24,387 nucleotides of DNA from assembly GCA_030141605.1 (NCBI GenBank), contig JAQGDQ010001817.1:1-24387 (forward strand), written 5' to 3'. Below, piece by piece: positions 17,814-24,387 of the stretch. The stretch comes from Tubiluchus corallicola. Taxonomy: Eukaryota > Priapulida > Priapulimorpha > Priapulimorphida > Tubiluchidae. Position 1 is the stretch's first letter. Every line of letters starts with the position of its first letter. The notes below the pieces were generated by a model, which was not told where the DNA came from, ran no database searches, and saw nothing but the letters and a program-made list of their open reading frames with translations. The translations under genes and the position numbers were made by a program.

Positions 17814-18840
17814 CTGTAAATAAACCATCGTTAAACATTATGGTGGCAGGCTAACTAGTCATTTGTTCAGTTAGTCAGTCAGCTAGTTAGTCAGCTAACT
17901 TGTCACTCTGTTCATCTGTATCCCAAATAAGCCTTTTCACAGTTTCAGCGATTTGATGATCATCGTGAAATGGTCAAAGGTTATGTGCGTCAACGGTCGT
18001 TAGATCAAAGTACATATTAAAATAAACAGGTTAAAGTTCTTCGTAAAATTAATAAAAAACAAAAATTAAGCAAAATCGGGCAAAAGCACTAAATTTGACA
18101 AATTATAAAATACTTTATTTACTTTATAAAATACTCTAATTATAAAAATTAGACATAAAGCAAAGATCAGTTTGTAAAATTTTCAGTCTACAAATCTGTG
18201 TTTAAGTGTTAAAAGGTTGTGACACATGAAAGTACAGAAAAAGATCATTTTGAAACGTAATCGCATGTATAGTTACAAGTATGAATATGAAGTACAACAG
18301 ATGGTTTTACATTTCATACAATGGACAACATCTGATAGCTTGGAACTTCACCAGGAATATCTCACTGGGATGAACCAAGACTCTTTTATCAGATTTGCTT
18401 TCCAGGCTGCTGATCGTATTAAGATCATCGTTTTGATTCGTGGAATAAGCCTTTTCACAGTTCCAGCGACTGATGTATCAAAAGGTCAAAGGTATCAAAA
18501 GGTATAAAAATGTATCGAAGGTATCAAAAAGTCAAAGGTCAAAGATCAAAGTACCAGACAGCGCATTTGTGTACACACGACAAAGCCTAGTAGCCCATGC
18601 TGTGTAAAAGTAATAGCTATACAGCTACATAGAACCTTATCTAGTTCATTTCTCTTTTTCTCAAACAAGACCTCGCTGGTAAATCACTCTACGCACAGAC
18701 TAATCCATAATTAAGCAAAGTCCACGTAAAACAACTGAAGTTACTGAACTAATGCGGCATACGCCTTTGCTTTACCCACATATCACGTGACGTAGTTAAG
18801 ACGTGTTGCTGTGATACACTTAATCTTTGATGTCAAGGAT
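17814..18840. other. Upstream intron or flank with a short duplicated segment
   Basis: A segment near 17923-17975 (ATAAGCCTTTTCACAGTT, then CAGCGA) recurs near 18440-18495. 17866-17900 is a simple run of TTAGTCAG/CTAGT type. 18476-18550 is a degenerate AAGGTCAAAGGTATC-like repeat. A 93-codon plus-strand frame (18226-18507) resembles nothing I recognise. No upstream cadherin exon was found. Confidence 0.45.
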
Positions 18841-18895
18841 TTTTGTTTGTCAAATTTAGTATAGCTATAAGTTACAAGTGGCGACACCTGGCCTC
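18841..18895 (+). other. Possible LTR end with primer-binding-like site
   Basis: ATAAGTTACA followed by AGTGGCGACACCTGG (about 18866-18891). A 3' LTR edge ending in ACA followed within a few bases by TGGCG is the usual arrangement at the left LTR and primer-binding site of gypsy-like elements, the TGG pairing with the CCA end of a tRNA. I see no second LTR and no retroelement frames beside it, so this is a tentative remnant only. Confidence 0.25.
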
Positions 18896-19241
18896 AATAG
18901 TCGCTTCCTACAGAGTTTCCGGTCATTTAGGTTTCAAGGTGTACATGTGGTGACGTGGCTGTGTGAACTCATGATTAATGCCAACGATGTACGTAAATTT
19001 TATTTAGTCGTTTATTTTATTTACTGTAAGCTTCTCATTAATTTAATCATATTCGATGTTTTGGTAGAAATGAATCAGTTTATTAAAGAAATTTATATAT
19101 TATTTCAGATAAAATGTAATATTTTGGGATGAAGCAAATGACTACAGGGCATGTGCCATGAAAATGGTACAAACAATAAACAGTTACACTGAGCAAATGA
19201 TGACTTTGTTTGCTTGTCTCCGTAAAGCCCAATCGTTTGAC
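18896..19241. other. Sequence without a supported feature
   Basis: A plus-strand frame of 84 codons (18878-19132) is rich in hydrophobic residues from AT-rich sequence and has no recognised motif. Nothing else is seen. Confidence 0.4.
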
Positions 19242-19490
19242 CTACAGCAACTGCGCAAACACACAACAAAACTGTGAAATGGCTTCTCTGTTTAATTCAA
19301 CGGCACCCATTTCGTCTTCACTTGCTGGATCTTCTAAAATTTTATCTTCATCAGCTTCAAGCTTAATCACATGTACAGCTAAAGTTCTCGCCATATGAAA
19401 TTTTCTTAACAGATTGTTAGAAAAATCTCTTTGCAGAACTGTAGGCTGAATTGCAGGCTCGCAGCACTTTTCAGTTTTAAAACTAAACAC
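19242..19490 (-). CDS. Unassigned minus-strand open frame, 82 codons
   Basis: Minus-strand frame from the ATG at 19490 to TAG at 19242. The second half is strongly charged and acidic (VIKLEADEDKILEDPASEDE) and the composition looks more protein-like than the surrounding AT-rich frames. It has no cadherin repeat motifs, no signal peptide and no domain I recognise, and I could not find a splice pair in phase with exon 17715-17813. It could be an exon of a different gene, a fragment of a mobile-element protein, or a chance frame. Confidence 0.22.
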   Translation of the reverse strand: MFSFKTEKCCEPAIQPTVLQRDFSNNLLRKFHMARTLAVHVIKLEADEDKILEDPASEDEMGAVELNREAISQFCCVFAQLL

Positions 19491-19606
19491 ATGGTGCTGC
19501 GAGAAAGAAAAATACTACAAAGTAAATTCCAAAATTTTGCCCACATAAAACACCAAGGGGGTAATATGTTACCCCGCATCAAAAAAACCTAGGTATGCAT
19601 GCATAA

Positions 19607-19610
<4 letters not shown>
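19491..19610. other. Short stretch, nothing recognised
   Basis: 120 bases between the unassigned frame and the dinucleotide repeat. No feature recognised. Confidence 0.4.

Positions 19611-19679
<69 letters not shown>
19611..19679. repeat. (GA)n microsatellite
   Basis: About 34 GA units with one AAA interruption near 19657, followed by a short A run. Confidence 0.97.
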
Positions 19680-19680
<1 letters not shown>

Positions 19681-19746
19681 AAAAATCACATCGCTTACTT
19701 TAACACGTGTAAATAAGCAGTTTATTAATATTTTAGTTTTTTCTAG

Positions 19747-20000
19747 TGTTGTATAGTATGCCTCCTCAGTTTGTCGATCGATTAATTTGGTCCAAAACCA
19801 GTCGTCCCAGTCTTTATATTCTGGTATACATCTTGTTCGTTTGTATACCTATATAAAAGGAAAACCAAAGTACACGTTCAATTCACTCTATCTGCGTAAC
19901 TGTACTTGTGTAGTGCACAACAGAACCTGTGTCATAGTTTGAGTTGAGCCAGGTTCCTAATATTTTAGAAGCCAACAATAATTTGTTAATTATTATCTAG
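19747..20000 (+). promoter_or_regulatory. TATA-containing promoter-like stretch, possibly an LTR remnant
   Basis: CTATATAAAAGG at about 19849-19860 is a near-consensus TATA box, with a TTCAATTC initiator-like site about 27 bases after it. The region begins TGTTGTATAG, a common LTR start in gypsy-like elements. I could not find a matching end or a convincing target duplication, and no gene follows downstream. It may be an old solo LTR; evidence is thin. Confidence 0.25.
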
Positions 20001-20279
20001 ATAATCTTACTTATTTATTATCTAAATATGTTTAACATAATTTTATCTAACATACATGATTAGCTGTAGAATAAAGCATTGGACGTGGCAGTTTTCGTAT
20101 TTCTTTAGACTAATTCATCATGGAATAAAAGAAAGTCTATTTGTGAACAAATGGTGGCAAAGAAGCATGTGCGCATGCGCGTCTTCAAATGTCTCTGTCG
20201 GTGTTCCTCTCTTCACGTCTTCCAAATGTGCTGCCTTTTCTAGTGCTTAAAAGAAAGGCCAAGAATTCCGGAAAGTTAG
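20001..20279. other. AT-rich sequence left of the hAT-type MITE, nothing recognised
   Basis: 279 bases. Plus-strand frames of about 64-67 codons here are short, and one runs into the MITE. GTGCGCATGCGCG at 20169-20181 is a short palindromic CpG-bearing site. No element ends recognised before the target duplication at 20280. Confidence 0.4.
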
Positions 20280-20287
20280 GCTTAGAT

Positions 20288-20671
20288 CAGTGGTTCCCAA
20301 ACTTTCTCGGACCGTTACCCAAATCGGGAAACCCGGTCATGTCCATTAACCCCCCCCCCCACCTAGTAATACTTCTCCAACTCAAAAAGTAAACACACGT
20401 ATATGCCACAAGCAAGCAAAATTATTTATGTTTGCTCGTGACATAAATAAATTTCCAGGTGTTGTTGTTGTATTGTTGCCAAAACAAGAATTACAATTAC
20501 TGAATTACTGAGTGAGCAGGTTCGTTCGAGTAATTATTACTCGAACAAACGAAAACAAGAAGAAATGAATGACAACAAAAATTTTCAGAGGGGTGCCCGT
20601 TACCCACCCCCCACCCCCCCAAAAAAACATATTACCCGGGGGGTAATTTAGCCCTACTTTGGGAACCACTG
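20288..20671. mobile_element. hAT-type MITE (384 bp) with exact 8-bp target duplication
   Basis: The ends are CAGTGGTTCCCAAA (20288-20301) and its exact inverse (20658-20671). The 8-bp sequence GCTTAGAT lies at both flanks, 20280-20287 and 20672-20679. Terminal CAGTGGTTC-type repeats with an 8-bp duplication are diagnostic of hAT-superfamily DNA transposons. The interior has no transposase, only C-rich tracts and a perfect palindrome centred at 20535 (TTCGAGTAAT and its inverse around one T). It is a non-autonomous element needing a transposase from elsewhere. The perfect duplication and 14-bp perfect ends suggest a fairly recent insertion. Confidence 0.93.
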
Positions 20672-20680
20672 GCTTAGATC

Positions 20681-20926
20681 AATGTTCACGAAAAATGTTA
20701 GGAGGATTTAGTAATAAAACTGTAATAAGGGCCTCGTATAACTAGTAAAATCACTCTAAAGTTACGATCACTTCAAGCATTTTGCGCTCCCATTTGCAAT
20801 GCCCATTCTTCTTCCAATGACGTCATTCTTTTTGAAGAAAAGTAGCGCACTGTCAATTATCCACCAGAAGTATAATTGTTTTACAAAAAATTAGGTAGCT
20901 ATTTTGTAATATCTTTCGTGAACATT
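20681..20926. mobile_element. Small inverted-repeat element, 246 bp
   Basis: AATGTTCACGAAA (20681-20693) is repeated in inverse at 20914-20926. There is no coding frame between. No flanking duplication is seen, so the superfamily is unknown. A palindromic TGACGTCA lies inside at about 20819. Its left end begins two bases after the target duplication of the hAT-type MITE, so the two elements are practically abutting. Confidence 0.5.
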
Positions 20927-20958
20927 AGGTAAGCTGCAGAAGTTTGAATTAGTTTAAA

Positions 20959-21078
20959 CAGCGCGCTTACGGAAAGCTACGATGCGCTTACGGAAAGCTA
21001 CAATGCGCTTACGGAAAGCTACGATGTGCTTACGGAAAGCTACGATGGGCTTACGGAAAGCCACGATGCGCTTACGAT
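20959..21078. repeat. 21-bp minisatellite, about 5.5 copies
   Basis: Unit CGCTTACGGAAAGCTACGAT plus one G. Substitutions occur at single positions (CAATG, GATGT, GATGG). The period equals seven codons, so the minus-strand frame here reads a seven-residue repeat (R-K-R-I-V-A-F) and is not a gene. The gene-sense strand has CCGTAAGC in each unit. Confidence 0.93.
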
Positions 21079-21209
21079 AGTTGCCAGTTACGTCATAATT
21101 TTGAAGAAAATGGGGGCCACCACCACGTTTGAACATTTCTATTCAGTGGTAATGTAGTTTAGGTTTACACTTTCTAGATTGGTTTGTGTACATTTTGCTA
21201 AGTTTAAGT

Positions 21210-21888
21210 AATAAAAGGTAAAATAAACCCAACATACTGAGCAGATCTTGTGGTTGTTACTCCAAAGTAAAGGTACGGCATCCTTAGATTTTTATCAATA
21301 CCACACCACACCACCCACACCATAATACTCCACCACATCACACCGCACAGCACCACACCATAACACCACACTGCATCACACCACCCACCCACCTACACAC
21401 CATACCACTCCACCACATCACACCACACCGCACCACACCATACCACTGCAGCACACCGCACCACCCACACACCACACCACACCACCCACACCATACCACT
21501 CCACCACACCACACCACCCACACCATAATACTCCACACATCACACCACACTGCACCACACCATACCACTGCAGCACACCGCACCACCCACACACCACACC
21601 ACACCACCCACACCATACGACTCCACCACATCACACCGCACAGCACCACACCATAACACCACACTGCACCACACCACCCACCCACCTACACACCACACCA
21701 CCCACACCATACCACTCCACCACATCACACCACACCGCACCACACCATACCACTGCAGCACACCACACTGCACCACCCACACACCACACCACACCACCCA
21801 CACCATAATACTCCACCACATCACACCGCACTGCACCACAACACCCACCCACACACCACGCCACCCACTCCATACCACACTACCCACA
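21210..21888. repeat. Left arm of a large inverted repeat
   Basis: The outer 93 bases (21210-21302) are ordinary unique-looking sequence and match the last 93 bases of the window in inverse without a difference. The remaining 0.6 kb is CCA/CAC-rich with internal repeats (CACACCACCCACACCATA, then CTCCACCACATCACACCG) of mixed length. Compared with the right arm I see a few substitutions and one clear indel of about 15 bases. Cysteine/tryptophan/valine-rich frames on the minus strand are by-products of this composition. Confidence 0.93.
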
Positions 21889-22073
21889 ACAGTTGAGAAA
21901 TTTTGGTATTTAAAGAAGTGTGTGATGTGTAAATTAATTTAAGCATTATTTCGTCGTTCGACACAGCATGTTAAAAGGTGATTTATTGCTCGAAGCTCAA
22001 GAGAAAGACAACATGTGTCACTTTTTTTCAAAAATATTGTGCAAAATAGCAGAGTGTCTAAATAATTTAATTC
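21889..22073. other. Start of the inverted-repeat spacer, nothing recognised
   Basis: 185 bases between the left arm and the 51-bp array. A plus-strand frame from 21968 begins here and runs into the array; no domain is recognised. Confidence 0.4.
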
Positions 22074-22475
22074 AGGCTAATTTAAAAGCACATACCAGCA
22101 CATCCCATGTTATTATCTGTACAAAGGCCAACTTAACAGCACTTACCAGCACATGCAATGTTATTATTTGTACAAAAGCCAACTTAACAGCACTTACCAG
22201 CACATGCAATGTTATTATTTGTTCAAAAGCCAACTTTGTGGCACTTGCCAGCACATGCCTTGTCATTTTACGTACAAAAGCCAACTTTGTGATACTTACC
22301 AGCGCTTGCCATGTTATTATCTGACAAAAGCCAACTTAGCACCACTTAACAGCACATGCCATGTCATTATATGTATGAAAGCCAACTTAGTAGCACATAC
22401 CAGCACATGCCATGTTATTATATGTACAAAAGCCAACTTTGTGGCACTTGCCAGCACATACCATGCCATACTATA
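22074..22475. repeat. 51-bp minisatellite, about 8 diverged copies
   Basis: Unit of 51 bp with TGTTATTATNTGTACAAAAG, then CCAACTT, then ACTTACCAGCACATGC. Copies differ at 10-25% of positions, more than in the left-hand arrays, so this array is older or under less homogenisation. The 17-codon period gives repeating frames on both strands (for example ALTSTCNVIICT). The gene-sense strand has CTGGTAAGT in three copies, with GC- or TA-containing variants in others. It lies in the spacer between the inverted-repeat arms. Confidence 0.9.
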
Positions 22476-22675
22476 TTTACAAAGAAATGCTCTCAACATT
22501 ATTTTTGCCATATTGTCAGAACTAGTTTCATATACTCATTTTAAACTTCGGGTAGCCGAAAAAAACAGACAAAGAAAATCATCATACACTTTGTAAACAT
22601 TTATTGACCCGTTAATTGCATGAAATTCCTATAATCTATATCTATCTATACTCTTATATTAATATTCTTGGTATG
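22476..22675. other. Spacer sequence, AT-rich, nothing recognised
   Basis: 200 bases between the 51-bp array and the TA run. A short TCTATATCTATCTATA stretch occurs near 22636-22652. The plus-strand frame ending at 22596 is an extension of the array frame. Confidence 0.4.
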
Positions 22676-22698
22676 TTATATATATATATATATATATA
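22676..22698. repeat. (TA)n microsatellite
   Basis: About 11 TA units, immediately left of the GC-richer block. Confidence 0.9.
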
Positions 22699-23220
22699 AG
22701 ATTCGAGGCTACAGCCCGGACGAGGGCACCATTTGCGGCGATCTATATATCAAACGAAAGGTCTCGATCTAGTGTCGTGCCATTGATGGTTTATTTTTCG
22801 AATTGGGCCCACCGCGAGGAAGGGGGGGGGCGAAAAACCTCCAAAAATGGCCATTTTTCGGCCTTTTTTTGCAAAAGTTATACGGCTGAGATGTAGAGAA
22901 CGGGAATGGGCCGAGGGTGGTGCTGGGTATGGATAGATAGCCCGTTCAGCGGTGGGTGTAGTAGGCATATTTAGAATTCCCGAGAGGGCCAGGGCGCCCC
23001 GCAACGGGCGTTTTCCCGGACCCAACTCGCGATTTTTTCGAAATTTTGACCAAACAGCCTGCGGGAAAAACGTTCTAGCGTCGCCCAGTGGGACTCTCGG
23101 AAGAAGATATATGGCTCTTTACAAAGAGGAAGGACTGGGCTACACGATGATGTGGACTATATGTTAGGGTAAATCCACCGAGAAAAGTACCGACGAGTTA
23201 ATTAGAGGTTCCATTTTCGG
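22699..23220. other. GC- and CpG-rich block of unknown origin in the inverted-repeat spacer
   Basis: About 520 bases clearly richer in G, C and CpG than the surrounding AT-rich DNA, with abrupt edges at the TA repeat and near 23220. It contains GGGCCC, a run of 8 G near 22824 and CCAAAAATGGCCATTTTTCG. Frames of 91 codons (minus, 22750-23025) and 71 codons (plus, 22952-23167) overlap on opposite strands, and neither has a recognisable domain. It could be part of a mobile element or DNA from another source. Confidence 0.45.
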
Positions 23221-23693
23221 CAATTTTCGCTTAGAAAACTGTTGACGCAAAGGCATTGTTGTGACGTCATCCATTGTATTCTGTCTATAATCTTATAACT
23301 TTAATTCAGCAAAAAGCTACAGGGTTTGCGTTAGTTAAACAAACAGTAGGCATGATGTTACGGGCTTTGTGTAATAAATGAGGACTAGGTAGGATGTTCG
23401 CGTGTTATTGATTATACGTGGTTTTTTACGCAAAATCTTTTGCGGGGCCTTTGCTATTTATTATATTATAGCACATAGTTTCAACTTTGTGAAAAATGTT
23501 TGGAATGGTTTTGTTGTAATGCTGTGCTGTTGGTGCTTGTGCTATAGGTGTTGTCATCGTTGCCACCACCATCATCATCATCAACATCATGATCACCACG
23601 TGAGGTGGTGGATTTGATGTGGTGTGGTGGTGGTGTGCTTTGTGTGTTGTGCTATGGATGGTGTGGTGGGGTGATAGGGTGTGTGGGGTGTGG
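23221..23693. other. AT-rich spacer ending in CAT/CAC and GTG simple repeats
   Basis: No gene recognised. At about 23563-23606 is an imperfect CAC/CAT triplet stretch that gives a histidine-rich frame. From about 23606 GTG-rich sequence leads into the right arm of the inverted repeat; this part does not match the left flank. Confidence 0.5.
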
Positions 23694-24387
23694 TGTGGGT
23701 AGTGTGGTATGGAGTGGGTGGCGTGGTGTGTGGGTGGGTGTTGTGGTGCAGTGTGGTGTGGTGCAGTGCGGTGTGATGTGGTGGAGTATTATGGTGTGGG
23801 TGGTGTGGTGTGGTGTGTGGGTGGAGCAGTGTGGTGTGGTGCAGTGGTATGGTGTGGTGCGGTGTGGTGTGATGTGGTGGAGTGGTATGGTGTGGGTGGT
23901 GTGGTGTGTAGGTGGGTGGGTGGTGTGGTGCAGTGTGGTGTTATGGTGTGGTGCTGTGCGGTGTGATGTGGTGGAGTATTATGGTGTGGGTGGTGTGGTG
24001 TGGTGTGTGGGTGGTGCGGTGTGGTGCAGTGGTATGGTGTGGTGCAGTGTGGTGTGATGTGTGGAGTATTATGGTGTGGGTGGTGTGGTGTGGTGGAGTG
24101 GTATGGTGTGGGTGGTGTGGTGTGGTGTGTGGGTGGTGCGGTGTGCTGCAGTGGTATGGTGTGGTGCGGTGTGGTGTGATGTGGTGGAGTGGTATGGTGT
24201 GTAGGTGGGTGGGTGGTGTGGTGCAGTGTGGTGTTATGGTGTGGTGCTGTGCGGTGTGATGTGGTGGAGTATTATGGTGTGGGTGGTGTGGTGTGGTATT
24301 GATAAAAATCTAAGGATGCCGTACCTTTACTTTGGAGTAACAACCACAAGATCTGCTCAGTATGTTGGGTTTATTTTACCTTTTATT
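23694..24387. repeat. Right arm of the large inverted repeat, reaches the window edge
   Basis: Inverse of 21210-21888, with TGG/GTG-rich sequence followed by the 93-base unique-looking outer end. The window stops while the arms still match, so the true length is unknown. Differences from the left arm include an extra block of about 15 bases near 23752 and single changes such as CTGCAG against GTGCAG near 24148. Open frames rich in Val, Trp, Cys and Gly here are composition artefacts. Confidence 0.93.

Noticed and set aside
18226-18507. Plus-strand frame of 93 codons
   Set aside because: No recognisable domain or splice context. Its end runs into a degenerate simple repeat and a duplicated segment. 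Left unassigned.
23402-23617. Frame ending in a histidine-rich tail
   Set aside because: The histidines come from a CAC/CAT triplet stretch and the upstream part has no recognised motif.
21204-24259. Val/Trp/Cys/Gly-rich frames of 80-150 codons
   Set aside because: By-products of the TGG/GTG-rich inverted-repeat arms, which are open in several frames at once.

Overview
The window looks like intron-rich nuclear DNA of an invertebrate animal. It has spliced cadherin exons, multi-kilobase introns, eukaryotic splice signals, LINE and hAT-type elements and many tandem repeats, and no bacterial operon structure. A sponge or cnidarian would fit, but the sequence alone does not settle the taxon.

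The only gene I can support is a cadherin-family gene on the minus strand, entering from the right and leaving on the left. Seven exons were located by eye: 17715-17813, 11942-12046, 11032-11133, 10116-10244, 8345-8429, 5236-5848 and 2036-2211, in transcript order. Their intron phases agree at all six junctions (0,0,0,0,1,2). Together they give 1309 nt of uninterrupted frame, about 436 residues covering roughly four extracellular cadherin (EC) repeats. Neither the first nor the last exon of the gene is visible. A possible eighth exon (1533-1694) is weakly supported. The calcium-binding linkers are near-canonical in the first repeat and increasingly degenerate further on.

Layout: 1-1479 is a 41-bp minisatellite. 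1480-5848 holds two exons separated by a 53-copy 44-bp minisatellite (2618-4948). 5849-8344 is an intron with a 33-bp minisatellite (6765-7452) and a dispersed repeat (family X). 8430-10115 is an intron almost filled by a 1.4-kb interspersed repeat (family Y). 10245-11941 holds a compound CATC/CATA microsatellite, one exon and the 3' end of a LINE. 12047-17714 is one large intron packed with tandem and nested copies of families Y, X and a small element Z, plus a LINE remnant. Z is well defined: two copies share the same ends and each has its own 5-bp target duplication. 17814-21209 is upstream intron or flank, with an hAT-type MITE carrying an exact 8-bp target duplication, a second small inverted-repeat element and a 21-bp array. 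From 21210 to the window end lies a large inverted repeat with arms of about 0.7 kb, rich in CCA/TGG-type sequence, around a 1.8-kb spacer.

The recognisable mobile elements whose transcription sense can be read lie antisense to the cadherin gene. Several of the intronic minisatellites carry splice-signal-like motifs on the gene-sense strand; this is the most unusual pattern in the window, though it may be coincidental. I found no defence system, RNA gene, CRISPR array or biosynthetic cluster.
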